Shown here in pieces: positions 38,650 through 48,441 of a stretch of 64,000 bases of DNA. Position 1 is the first letter of the stretch; every line of letters starts with the position of its first letter. Both the position numbers and the translations under genes were made by a program. Origin of the DNA: Aphrocallistes beatrix (Eukaryota > Porifera > Hexactinellida > Sceptrulophora > Aphrocallistidae); contig OY725504.1 in assembly GCA_963281255.1 (NCBI GenBank), positions 310,001-374,000 of the forward strand, given 5' to 3'. A model generated the notes under the pieces. The model saw only the letters and a program-made list of their open reading frames with translations. It was not told the DNA's origin and ran no database searches.

Positions 38650-40524
38650 TCAGTTGAAGTCACTGGAAGTTGGTGGCCGATGCTTCATCAAATCTGACCA
38701 CAAAATAGTGTCAGAATAAGCGCCACTTTTCAGTTCTTCACTCAGCCTTTCAAGAGTGAGTATGTCATCGTCCTCTGAAAGATCTGTGTCGTTGTGTCCG
38801 TCTATATCTTGAATAGGCAGATCAGAATCAGAGGAATTGTCCTCTATAACTTGAGGTTCTAACTGCTGGTTTATTTGAACACTTTCTGAAGGTTTCCAAG
38901 CCTGATTCTTTACTGATATAACAGATTCTCCAGATTTATGATTCCTTTCAAATTCATTTGGAACTTCAAATGAATCTTCATTTGACTTTGCAGTTCCAAG
39001 CAAGAAGAAATCACTCAAATTCGTTTGAGTTACTATTTTTAGACTTGGACCCTTGGTGTCTTCGAAATTCTTCACTTTATTCGCATCACATTCATCAGAA
39101 TCAATCACCTCTGTGATTTCTAACACCTCGATATTTTTAGCATCATGTTCTATCTTGGGATCTTGGCTATAGAATATATTGTATTCGCTCACACTGTTTC
39201 TCAGGACAGAATTCTGAATTTCAGGAGATGGCACTTTTCGTGCAGAATTGCTCGTAACTTCGCTTTTATACTTTCTCAGCATAAGCCTATCGAAGTAGGA
39301 AAGGTTCTGATTGGGTTGGAAAGCGGGCAATTCTATTGGCTTACGCTGTTGCATAGGTTCCGTGGATGACGTCATGGTTTCAGTTTCAGTTTCAGATTTG
39401 GCGTTTCTCCAATCATTCAGGGCTTCTTTGAAAGAATTGGCGCTTTGTGATTCGTCATAGCAACCGTCCAGCAAGGAATGTTTCACAGGTGATACAGCAT
39501 TCCTTTGGAAAGCTTCTGTCTCTAGGGTATCATTTGCTATTGGAATGGAGTGAGAAATTTGTGATTTTTCACACTTAGGAGGGTGAGGTATATTTTTAGT
39601 ATCAACATTCGTATTTTCTGTCAGGAATTTGAATTTTCTCGCTTTTCTAGGATTACTCTTCATGTCCTTCACGAGCTGTTGTGCATGAGTGGTCACAAAC
39701 CCTGTCTGTCCATTGGCCCAGAAAGAATTCGTATTAGTAGGCTTATTCTATAGAAATACACAAGTACAGTCACCTCCCATCACAGCCAAGCAGTGGCGTA
39801 GCCAGGGGCGCCGAACTTTGCGAAATATATGGGTCATTTAGGCGTTCTAGGGGAGCTCACCCTTAAAATTTGATTGCGTCTATGGGCCCCTCCACTCCCC
39901 CCCGGGTTCGGAGCCTATGGGCGTAGCCAGCTCCAGACTTTTGGTGGTGCATCGGTGGTGGTCTCCTCTTCAAGGTGATACGCGGGGTTGTCTCATTCGA
40001 CCTCACCACCTAGCACCACCTTGCACCACCTTGACTACGCCTCTGCAGCCAAGTCGAATATAATGCAGAATTAAAACATCGTGAATTTGATTATATTGAA
40101 CGGGCGTAGATACAGTAGAACATCAAAATTTTATAAATTGACAAATTTGGTGATTTTTCGAGCGATATCGATTTTAACACTAAGACAGACATATTTAGAG
40201 ATCTCCCTTATAATTAACCAATGTGATCCCAGGCGACCGAAGGGAGCCTCCAGCGGACACAAAGTGCCCGCCAGCCGCGCAGCGTAAGCAAGCGAAGCGC
40301 GCTTGTAATCTAAGATGTTTAAAACAATAGCTATTGTAACTAACTGGAGCTATTATCAGGATGTGTACCTTGTTATTCTCCCTCTTCTTCCTGTCACTCT
40401 CAAGTTGTCTCCGCAGGGAGACCAATCTCTCTTCCATAGCAGCTGCTTCTGACTCTAATCTCTCCACAGCTGATTTCTCACCTCTCACCTGCCTTCCCTT
40501 CCAGCTACCAGACTGACTGTCCAT
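38650..40524 (-). CDS. Uncharacterised two-exon protein with N-terminal coiled coil
   Basis: Exons 40524-40369 and 39747-38650 join in phase 0 through a GT-AG intron, giving 417 residues. Residues about 15-52 form a charged helix (RLESEAAAMEERLVSLRRQL). The junction region reads NSFWANGQTGF. Then comes KSNPRKARKFKF, later SANSFKEALNDWRN and LSYFDRLMLRKY, and an acidic C terminus with ILTLERLSEELKSG. The helix followed by a Trp-Gly-Gln motif and a SFxEALxxWR motif faintly recalls ZBBX-type ciliary proteins, but no B-box zinc ligands are present and I would not name it on that. The intron holds a hAT-type element (39791-40045) and a GC-rich hairpin repeat. Confidence 0.7.
39791..40045 (+). mobile_element. 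hAT-type element with CAGTGGCGTAGCCAG end
   Basis: Starts CAGTGGCGTAGCCAGG and ends TTGACTACGCCTCTG. Both flanks carry CAGCCAAG, an exact 8-bp target duplication. A second GGGCGTAGCCAG start inside (about 39919) suggests two related pieces merged. Non-coding. Confidence 0.65.
40228..40307 (-). repeat. GC-rich hairpin-cluster repeat, copy 3
   Basis: On the minus strand reads AAGCGCGCTTCGCTTGCTTA, GCTGCGCGGCTGGCGGGCAC, TTTGTGTCCGCTGGAGGC, CTTCGGTCGCCTGG. It has the same element order as the copies at 194 and 35115. It lies in an intron. Confidence 0.6.
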
Positions 40525-40992
40525 CAGTCACAACTAAGCTAAGAAAAGTGACACAATTCTCTAAGCCAGTGGCTAACTGGGGTACGGGTACAGTCAGGGG
40601 TTTATCTAGGTGCTCGGTCGGCGCTTAAATGTGTCAGCCTGGTATCGTCCGCGGAGCCAAGGTGTTTGCTGTCTACTATTTTCTGATTGTTTAATGAAAT
40701 ATCTGAGAACGATGCCCCCGACCCCAGATGCCCTGGGTATTTGATTCTACGACCCCGGATTTCATTGAACAGACCTAACCAAATCATAGTACATTCCTGC
40801 AACCTCCCCTGTTCCCACATAATACTATATATACCGTGTGCAAGCTAGCGAGTACTTGTATCCATTGAGTCGCCCTGTGGGCGCCTGAGATAGCAAATAA
40901 TTCAGAGGGAAACTTATAATGTAAATATTCAATAACAAAACAAACAAACTTGTAAAAGTTACTAATTATAGAACTGAATAGAGAGTAAATCA
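40525..40992. other. Downstream flank of the NHL gene, shared with the next unit
   Basis: From about 40780 this matches 43570 onward (ACATTCCTGC, CCTGTTCCCACAT, ACCGTGTGCAAGCTAGCGAG, GAGTCGCCCTGTGG). It marks the left part of the segmental duplication. No gene. Confidence 0.55.
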
Positions 40993-42264
40993 CTAATTAA
41001 GAACAAGTTTATTGGAGAATATTTGGAGTTGGAATTCGTCGTCAGGTGCTACTACCACGAGTTTGAGATCCAAGATGGCAATGCCTTGTGGATTCAAAAG
41101 ACTAATGAACCCAGTGGCTTGAGACTGAGTTCCGTGGAGAAGTGACCCATCAGGAGAGAACACGTTGAGACAGTGACCCATGCTGTCGCTGATAATCAAA
41201 TTCTTCGCGCGGTCAAGACAGAAGAAGTGGGCTTGACTAACTTGCGTTCCTTCACCACGTGTGATGATGGAGCGTAGCTTGTCTCCAGCGTGAGAGAATA
41301 TGTGCAAGCATGGAGAATCAGTGGAACTGAGGATATAAACTTCTTCTGCAGTTAGCTTGACGTCACAAGGATCTCTCATTGATTCGTGAGTTATAGAATG
41401 TTTGAAGTTTAGTGAGTCGTCTACGATTTGGATTCTGTGATTGTCAGAATCTGCGATATAGAGATCTCCGTTGTCTGAGATAGTGAGTTGTCTAGGATAG
41501 TTGAACATTCCATCTGTAGATCCCTCACCCAATAACGCAGCCACGGGATGGATGTCTGCTTCTATTTTGAAGTGGAACACTCCGTGTACTTCTATGTCTG
41601 TAACGTATACGTTATTCCTATGGAATGCTATACCCCATGGACATACCATACGTTCATGCGTGAAACTATTCAGGAAATTGCCACTCTCTGAAAATATTGA
41701 CACTCTAGCGAACCCAGATCCTCCTTCAGCGACATAAATATTATTGGTTGATTCATCGATAGCGACTCCATGAGGACTGCTAAGCTCTCCAGGATTCTTT
41801 CCTTTCTTCCCTACAGCTACCGCTTGTTCTATCTGTTGGTATTGGGGGATGACTGGCACTGTCTCTTCTACAACATCTCCCAGAGCTAAGATCAGCTGCT
41901 CCAGCTCTTCACTCACTCCCTGGAATTTCAGTCGTGTCTCAGGTTGAGGTAGTCTTAACTCTGTTATTTTCGCTTCAATATCTGCGAGGATTCTTTCCTG
42001 CAAATCTCGGAGTTCGTTGTCTTTGATCTTTCGCTCAACTTCCGCCTTTACGTAAATAAGTTCTTGCTCCTTCTGTGATCGGTGTGGTTCTCGTGCGGCC
42101 ATTTCGAGGCGTCTCTCGTTTGCTTCAGCGAGGACAGTCATTCGTCGGTGGTTCACACATGCGACCACTCTGTCGAAGAAGTGGTTTATGTGCACCTCAA
42201 TGGGATCCACGAGTTGTGGTTCGTCGGGATAACGATCAGCCATTTCCAATATTAGAATGTACAA
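40993..42264 (-). CDS. Coiled-coil plus NHL-repeat protein (TRIM-like), intact copy 1
   Basis: Single-exon frame of 423 residues. Residues about 15-140 are helical, with a conserved HINHFFDRVVACVNHRR opening and a long charged coiled coil. Residues about 150-420 make NHL repeats: SPHGVAIDESTNNIYVAEGG, CPWGIAFHRNNVYVTDI, NYPRQLTISDNGDLYIADSD, GHCLNVFSPDGSLL, LNPQGIAILDLKLVVVAPDD. No RING or B-box. The frame begins MYILILEMADRYP; the inner Met (42243) matches the start of the diverged copy at 880-2175, so either may be used. Its partner at 43798 lies in the same orientation within a longer duplication that includes both flanks. The promoter block TGCCACTGTAACTATAAGAA lies about 80-95 bp upstream. 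Confidence 0.88.
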   Translation of the reverse strand: MYILILEMADRYPDEPQLVDPIEVHINHFFDRVVACVNHRRMTVLAEANERRLEMAAREPHRSQKEQELIYVKAEVERKIKDNELRDLQERILADIEAKITELRLPQPETRLKFQGVSEELEQLILALGDVVEETVPVIPQYQQIEQAVAVGKKGKNPGELSSPHGVAIDESTNNIYVAEGGSGFARVSIFSESGNFLNSFTHERMVCPWGIAFHRNNVYVTDIEVHGVFHFKIEADIHPVAALLGEGSTDGMFNYPRQLTISDNGDLYIADSDNHRIQIVDDSLNFKHSITHESMRDPCDVKLTAEEVYILSSTDSPCLHIFSHAGDKLRSIITRGEGTQVSQAHFFCLDRAKNLIISDSMGHCLNVFSPDGSLLHGTQSQATGFISLLNPQGIAILDLKLVVVAPDDEFQLQIFSNKLVLN

Positions 42265-42580
42265 ATAGAGATAGAAGGTAATTGTTCACTAAGTTTAGAA
42301 GATTTGAGTTGTGTTAGTTGAATACAAATGTTAGAGTTCTTATAGTTACAGTGGCAGGGATAAAACCTTCTATTTCAGCATTAAAATGCATGCATCTTAT
42401 CAATCATCAATTCATAACCGCCCATCACAGCCCACTTAATGTTGTAGCGTGACTAATTAATTATTTTGTCTATTTTTGACTACAAGTATAACAATATTAA
42501 TATTCTTCAGTGGAGTTAGTAGTTACTATTTTTATCTCAATCTTAATTTAGCTAGTGTTAAGTATTTGCTGTGTATAATA

Positions 42581-43075
42581 CAGTAGAACCTCGTTTTAAT
42601 CAATAAAATACCAGAGGACGGTTGAAATTTATTCGTATAACAAAGAGTGATTCACATGTATTTTCCCAGTAGAGGGGGATAAAAGGGCATGCCTAATTTC
42701 CGGGACGGGACGGGATCCCGTCCAGGAAATTAGGCATCTTAACCAGTCCCGTCCTGGAGATTAGGCATCACCAGTGGCGTAGCCAGACCCGGACCAACCC
42801 GGGCCTGGGCCCGGGCGTCAGCCTTGTGCTCCTGGCTAAGCTTTCGAATTTTCGAATGTTGAAATTCTTGGACCATGGAAGCAGGCCCGGGCATCACAAA
42901 CGCTCTGGCTACGCCACTGATCTTGACTCGTCCCATCCCGGAAATTAGGTATCTAGATTTTCCGGGACGGTCCCGTCCCGTTCTGGAAATTAGGCATGCC
43001 CCAGTAGAGGATAAAGTATGTGTTCGTATTATGGAGTTTTGTATTATCCGTGTTCGGATTAACTGGGTTCTCCTG
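42581..43075 (+). mobile_element. Three-layer nested transposon: pogo-like MITE, TIR minisatellite element, CAGTGGCGTAGCCAG element
   Basis: The outer element starts TA CAGTAGAACCTCG at 42581 and ends GGGTTCTCCTG at 43075. It is split by 42685-43002, an element with GGGCATGCCTAATTTCC ends that duplicated about fifteen target bases (CAGTAGAGG...ATAAA on both sides). That element is in turn split by 42772-42919, which has inverted CAGTGGCGTAGCCAG ends. The duplicated NHL unit at 45355 preserves the uninterrupted site (GTGTATAATACATACAT), confirming the outer boundaries. Confidence 0.75.
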
Positions 43076-43136
43076 CACATACATTATGGTGTGATCAGAA
43101 ATGGCGCTAAAATGACCTCACAAATCTTTCTTTAAA

Positions 43137-43325
43137 TACAGTAGAACCTCTATAAGTGGGGTCTCTATATTTTGGGAACCTTTATGCGGGGCAAATTTAA
43201 GCCATCTTTATTCGTTTTCATACAAATGAATCTCTAAGTAGGCAAGTGGAGGAGATAAAAAATTCAGAAATGATTTTCCGATTCAAATTAACCTCTTTAA
43301 TGGGGGGACAGGTGGTGGAAGAGCA
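43137..43325 (+). mobile_element. pogo-like MITE, left end and core
   Basis: TA CAGTAGAACCTCTATAAGTG with the internal AACCTTTATGCGGGG and AACCTCTTTAATGGGG phrases. The right terminus is not clear. Confidence 0.5.
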
Positions 43326-43797
43326 TAACAGGGTGATGAGTAATCATTTTTTTATGAGAGTTGTATCATATGTGAGGAATATTAATATACACATGCTATT
43401 AAAATTTCAGGATTCTATCACCTAAAATGGCTGAGTTATGGTCGAAAAACTGGGGAAGTATAATGGAAGAAATTTAGAAAAGTCACACTCCCTGTAGCCT
43501 CTATCGGGGAATTCATGGCGCCACTCCTGGGCATTCACGGGTTTGCCAGAGTTACTTCGGCCCCGGATTTTTCGGGAGGTACATTCCTGCGATCTTTCCT
43601 GTTCCCACATCACATTATATGTATGTTTAATTGTAAGGATATACCGTGTGCAAGCTAGCGAGTACTTGTGTCCATTGAGTCGCCCTGTGGACGCCTGAGA
43701 TACAAATAATTCAGAGGGAAACTTATAATGTAAATATTCAATAACGAAACAAACTTGTAAAAGTTACTAATAATAGAACTGAATAGAGAGTAAATCA

Positions 43798-45066
43798 CTA
43801 ATTAAGAACAAGTTTATTGGAGAATATTTGGAGTTGGAATTCGTCGTCAGGTGCTACTACCACGAGTTTGAGATCCAAGATGGCAATGCCTTGTGGATTC
43901 ATAAGACTAATGAACCCAGTGGCTTGAGACTGAGTTCCGTGGAGAAGTGACCCATCAGGAGAGAACGCGTTGATACAGTGACCCATGCTGTCGCTGATAA
44001 TCAAATTCTTTGCGCGGTCAAGACAGAAGAAGTGGGCTTGACTAACTTGCGTTCCTTCACCACGTGTGATGATGGAGCGTAGCTTGTCTCCAGCGTGAGA
44101 GAATATGTGCAAGCATGGAGAAACATCAGGACAGAGGATGTAAACTTCTTCTGCAGTTAGCTTGACGTCATAGGGATTCCTTATTGATTCGTGGGAAATA
44201 GAATGTTTGAAGTTTAGTGACTCGTCTACGATTTGGATTCTGTTATTGTTAGAATCTGCGATATAGAGATCTCCGTTGTCTGAGACAGTGAGTTGCCTAG
44301 GATGGTTGAACATTCCATTTGTAGATCCCCTACCCAATAACGCAGCCACGGGATGGATGTCTGCTTCTATTTTGAAGTGGAACACTCCGTCTGATCTTAT
44401 GTCTGTCACGTATACGTTATTCCTATGGAATGCTATACCCCAAGGACATACCATACGTTCATGCGAGAAACTATTCAGAAAATCGCCCCTCTCTGAAAAT
44501 ATTGACACTCTAGCGAACCCAGATCCTCCTTCAGCGACATAAATGTGATTGGATGTTTCATCAATAGCGACTCCATGAGGACTGCTAAGCTCTCCAGGAT
44601 TCTTTCCTTTCTTCCCTACAGCTACCGTTTGTTCTATTTGTTGGTATTGGGGGATGACTGGCACTGTCTCTTCTACAACATCTCCCAGAGCAAAGATCAG
44701 ATGCTCCAGCTCTTCACTCACTCCCTGGAATTTCAGTCGTGTCTCAGGTTGGGGTATTCTCAACTCTGCTAGTCTTGCTTCAATATCTCCAAGCATTCCT
44801 TCTTGCAATCCTTGGAGTTCGTTGTCTTTGATATTGCGCTCAATTTCTGTCTTCACTCCAACAAGTTCTTGCTCCTTCTGTGCGCGGTGTGGCTCTCGTG
44901 CGGCCATTTCGAGGCGTCTCTCGTTTGCTTCAGTGAGGATAGTCATTCGTCGGTAGTTCACACATGTGACCACTCTGTCGAAGAAGTGGTTTATGTGCAC
45001 CTCAATGGGATCCACGAGTTGTGGTTCGTCGTGATAAGCAGCCATTTCCAATATTAGAATGTGCAA
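43798..45066 (-). CDS. Coiled-coil plus NHL-repeat protein (TRIM-like), intact copy 2
   Basis: Single-exon frame of 422 residues, very close to the copy at 40993 throughout, including its last 30 residues (IAILDLKLVVVAPDDEF then QLQIFSNKLVLN). Differences concentrate in the coiled coil (GVKTEIERNIKDNELQGLQE against VKAEVERKIKDNELRDLQE) and in one NHL blade (CPDVSPCLHI against SSTDSPCLHI). The frame begins MHILILEMAAYHDE; the inner Met is at 45045. The same promoter block lies upstream at about 45125-45150, so the two genes are probably expressed alike. Both start regions and 3' flanks are duplicated, which argues for unequal exchange rather than retroposition. Confidence 0.88.
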   Translation of the reverse strand: MHILILEMAAYHDEPQLVDPIEVHINHFFDRVVTCVNYRRMTILTEANERRLEMAAREPHRAQKEQELVGVKTEIERNIKDNELQGLQEGMLGDIEARLAELRIPQPETRLKFQGVSEELEHLIFALGDVVEETVPVIPQYQQIEQTVAVGKKGKNPGELSSPHGVAIDETSNHIYVAEGGSGFARVSIFSERGDFLNSFSHERMVCPWGIAFHRNNVYVTDIRSDGVFHFKIEADIHPVAALLGRGSTNGMFNHPRQLTVSDNGDLYIADSNNNRIQIVDESLNFKHSISHESIRNPYDVKLTAEEVYILCPDVSPCLHIFSHAGDKLRSIITRGEGTQVSQAHFFCLDRAKNLIISDSMGHCINAFSPDGSLLHGTQSQATGFISLMNPQGIAILDLKLVVVAPDDEFQLQIFSNKLVLN

Positions 45067-45464
45067 ATAGAGATAGAAGATAATTGTTCACTAAGATTAG
45101 ATTTTTAATAGAATACAAATGATAGAGTTCTTATAGTTACAGTGGCAGAGATAAGAATGTGTATATCAGCATAAAAATGCATGAATCTTATCAATCATCA
45201 ATTCATAAACGCCCATCACAGCCTACTTAATGTTGTAGTGTGACCAATGAATTTTTGTATATTTTTGACTACAACTTTAATATAATATTCTTCAGTGGTA
45301 GATTCTATTTTTATCTCAATCTTATTTAGCTAGTTTTTGCTGTGTATAATACATACATGATGATAGGATAAGAAATGGCGTTGAAATAACGTCTCGAATC
45401 AAGATAATGGCCTCCAAAAACAGAATTAGACATTGTTTAAATTATATCTTTCATTTACTAATTT
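45067..45464. other. Upstream flank of NHL copy 2; empty insertion site
   Basis: Matches 42265-42580 plus 43078-43130. At about 45365 it carries the unoccupied version of the site filled by the composite transposon at 42581-43075. No gene. Confidence 0.6.
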
Positions 45465-46001
45465 TCAATCTGAATTACTAAATTCTTCTCCATCACTTTC
45501 CATACTAAAACTATTCGCACTCTCACTTGCCTCGTCTGAACTAGGGTAATTGCTTTCTAACGATTTCGTGCCACTATCCTTCATCAACATGTCTAAAAAT
45601 CCTTTCTTATCGAAAGATGAAATCATCCGAGATTTTTTTGCTTCAGTTTTTGCGGTTTTCAATTCTGCGTCCATTTTTTTCTGTTCTTTACTGACTGCAT
45701 TGAATAATTGCACGACGCCTTTGGTGGCCAACAATTGAAATTTTCGTTCCTGAGCCATATCTAGGACTGATGGCTTTTTGCGCGCTTTTTGATACTTTTG
45801 GCGCCTTTCTGAGAGTTGGATTTTCCTCTTTGCGTGGCGGGCTAATAACTGATTGGTTGATCGCTGACTTTTGGCGCGAGAAAGGATTGGATTTAGTTCA
45901 CATTCCATTGCGTTTGGTTGGTCGTTGAGGATTTTGTTAAGGATGTTAACGAAGCCGTCTTTCATAACAGGCGCCGAATTTCCTAAATTTGGAACTGACA
46001 T
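45465..46001 (-). CDS. RRP15: RRP15-like ribosomal RNA processing protein
   Basis: Single-exon frame of 178 residues. The core QERKFQLLATKGVVQLFNAV, then SKEQKKMD, corresponds to human RRP15 LQRIATRGVVQLFNAVQKHQ. FVNILNKILNDQ near the N terminus matches the family's short helix (AMAKVLNKK). SRMISSFDKKGFLDMLM matches AKLISTVSKKDFISVL. The middle is Lys/Arg-rich as expected of a nucleolar protein, and the end is acidic and Ser-rich. RRP15 acts in pre-60S maturation. It is shorter than human RRP15 because the acidic N-terminal region is reduced. Confidence 0.85.
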   Translation of the reverse strand: MSVPNLGNSAPVMKDGFVNILNKILNDQPNAMECELNPILSRAKSQRSTNQLLARHAKRKIQLSERRQKYQKARKKPSVLDMAQERKFQLLATKGVVQLFNAVSKEQKKMDAELKTAKTEAKKSRMISSFDKKGFLDMLMKDSGTKSLESNYPSSDEASESANSFSMESDGEEFSNSD

Positions 46002-46786
46002 AGTTCCACTTCAATCTTAAAATAGACAGCAAATTAAAATATTCAATAATATAGCCGAGATTTCCTATTCTATTAATATTACCAATCAATTACGTAGTTA
46101 TTGCTAAACAATATTAGTTAAATGCAGAATTGTAACTGCTGATTTACCTTCAGCACATCTCCCACCTATTGGGTGTGGAATAAACCCATTAATGAATACG
46201 GATAAATAGAGGAATCTAGCTGAGTGGATTTGTTGGTATTTGTGAAATTATTCCTCGAAAGGTACATATGAACTCAGTGGTTTATTTTCGAATAGTTACT
46301 TTCGGCCTCTACGCTTAATAGATCCCACATGGTCCATTTTCCATCCAGCGTGGCTGAGGTAACAACCAACTTAGAAGACTCCCCTTTTTAGTGGAAGCGA
46401 TTTATCATTTCCGTGAATCGAGGGTAGAATTGGGGTATCTCAAGGGTTTATAAGTTAGAGATGGACTATGGATTGTGATTACATAGTGGCAAGTTGTTAT
46501 AAATCTCTATGGATCCAGCTGTCCAATGAAACAGAGACATTTTCACCTCATAAAAGGAGTTTCAAATATATATACTACAACGAATAATTGTGAGTAATAA
46601 GACGATAGTTTAAACAAAAATAATTCCGTTGAATGATTTCTGCTAAAAAACTCGTAATTTTTATTCAATTTTTAGGCCAAAGAAGACCTTTAAAGGTAAA
46701 CCTCTCCTATTTCCGATAATATATGAATAAACTTCTTCCAAATAACAGTAAATATTAATAATTAAAACAAACAAGTACAAAAATAA
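46002..46786. other. Spacer between RRP15 and GOLGA7
   Basis: AT-rich. No gene, RNA or TIR pair recognised. Confidence 0.5.
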
Positions 46787-47179
46787 TCACATACAGTATT
46801 GGATTTCAATACACCTCAGCCCTCGCTCCATTGGGTCGCAAATTTTCACACCTAGAGGTTCATACACATCTTTATTCTGCTGCACCACATAGAGCGACAC
46901 TCTGTCGACACATTTCTCATAATGGGTTTGGACACAGAAGAATATTGTATAGGCGGTGAAGCAACCAAGACAGCCTTCCAGATAGGCTCTACAGTTCAAA
47001 CGTTCTGCGTCTGCAAAGATGTCGTTGATATGCGTTACCGTCTCTTGGAATTGCCTTTCTGGAACTTTGCCTCTTAGTTCCTGCGGTAGTTCCGTATTGA
47101 AGCGACATGCCGTTCCTTCAGTATAGTCGCGAGAGAGAAATAGCTTCATTGGCTCAATAGGCGCTGAAAAGGTTGCCAT
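46787..47179 (-). CDS. GOLGA7: GOLGA7/ERF4-family palmitoyltransferase partner
   Basis: Single-exon frame of 130 residues (human 137). Conserved run: KLFLSRDYTEGTACRF, LPQELRGKVPERQFQETV, INDIFADAERLNCRAYLEGC, LGCFTAYTIFFCVQTHYEKC, KDVYEPLGVKICDPMERGLR. These align throughout with human GOLGA7 ([50 protein letters not shown]). The protein forms a complex with the DHHC9 palmitoyltransferase on Golgi membranes that palmitoylates Ras; the Cys cluster around CLGCF is the site palmitoylated in the family. The C terminus IEIQYCM is shorter than in human. A TTCACACCT word lies in the coding region. Confidence 0.9.
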   Translation of the reverse strand: MATFSAPIEPMKLFLSRDYTEGTACRFNTELPQELRGKVPERQFQETVTHINDIFADAERLNCRAYLEGCLGCFTAYTIFFCVQTHYEKCVDRVSLYVVQQNKDVYEPLGVKICDPMERGLRCIEIQYCM

Positions 47180-47794
47180 AACAACTATGAACTAATAGAT
47201 AATTTAAAGATTGTCTCACTTATAATATATCAGCTGTTTTAAGCCTAATAAACCTGAAAATAGACTTGGAGAAAAGTGATGAACAATACCAGATTGTTAT
47301 CTAACAACGCCATTGTTCATTGGTATGGTGTCGCGATAATGTGGTTTCATAATAAAACATTCACACCTGAATGAAGGAAATTGAATCGAGTTGTACCGGA
47401 GGTAGTAATGATAAATCATAATTTCACATTTCCCTTCAAAACGCGACAAATTGGGTTGACCAATGAAATTTCACCTATTATAGGCAAAATTTCTACCAGT
47501 CCTACCTAGCTAGCCTTATTAGAATCGGGAAAACTCAGAAAAACGAAAATTCTTCACAATATTGAATCACAAAATTCTTCCTGTTATATGGTCGGTGATA
47601 AACTTAATCTCTAATTGGGCGATTGAGTCATTGAAAGGACTGCCATTGATGGAGTTTATTCTCACAAGGTATTTATATAGCCATCACGTGAATTTGTGAA
47701 ATTATGGGTTATCAACTTTTACAATTAAACTTATTTATAAAGTGGTTACATACGCTAAATAACCTAGAGCGGGAAAAAATGTGGAAGTTGGGAT
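47180..47794. other. Upstream of GOLGA7, no gene seen
   Basis: AT-rich. A TCACACCT word lies at 47361. No exon recognised. Confidence 0.45.
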
Positions 47795-47960
47795 CAGGGG
47801 CGGTCACAGGAATTTTCCAAATCGGGGCGAGTCGGGGCCAAAGGAAAAAAATCCGGGGGCCTTACTATGATTTTGGCTTAGGTGGTTGAATGAAATCCGG
47901 GGCCGCAGAATCAAACTCGGGGCAAATGCCCCGGATGCCCCCCCCCTGGGGCCGCCCCTG
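47795..47960 (+). mobile_element. hAT-type MITE (CAGGGGCGGTCACAGG ends)
   Basis: Begins CAGGGGCGGTCACAGG and ends GGGGCCGCCCCTG, with GTTGGGAT exactly repeated on both sides as an 8-bp target duplication. Non-coding, GC-rich. The exact duplication suggests a fairly recent insertion. Confidence 0.75.
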
Positions 47961-48310
47961 GTTGGGATATGACTATTAGAGATATTATAGTCAGGCCAGG
48001 GTATCCCAGGAATTCGGAAAAGCCGAGACGGGGTGAGACCAAGGAAAATTCACCCCTATCCCTAATGCAGGCATATGGAACCCTTGCTCACAGAATAAAA
48101 CCCAGTACCCAGGGCAAATACTCTGGATCCCCCCCCCTGTGTGTCACACAAATTCCTGATATTACGTTTAGACCCCTATCTTTACGGTTATTTCAGTTAC
48201 ATCTGAAAACCTTACCGTGGCACTAAAATACAAATATGATGAATCCATGGTACTAAGGTCCCAAAACGGCGCCTGTAATAATATTGGCACTTATTTCGTT
48301 ACTATTTGAA

Positions 48311-48441
48311 ATTTTAACCGTAGAATGCCCACTGGGGACACAGTGTCAGTATCGCGGATATCTCCCAGCCATTTTCTATGGCACCGAGGCCTTTATAAAA
48401 GTGCGAAGCCATATAAATTCTAGGCATTCTACAGTTAAAAT
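48311..48441. mobile_element. Short TIR element (ATTTTAACCGTAGAATGCC ends)
   Basis: Arms ATTTTAACCGTAGAATGCC and GGCATTCTACAGTTAAAAT differ at one position. 131 bp, non-coding. Superfamily not determined. Confidence 0.6.

Noticed and set aside
38650-40524. Naming this gene ZBBX
   Set aside because: Only loose motif resemblance and no B-box zinc ligands seen.
41501-44956. Plus-strand frames repeated across the NHL genes
   Set aside because: Same shadow in each NHL copy; the minus strand is coding.
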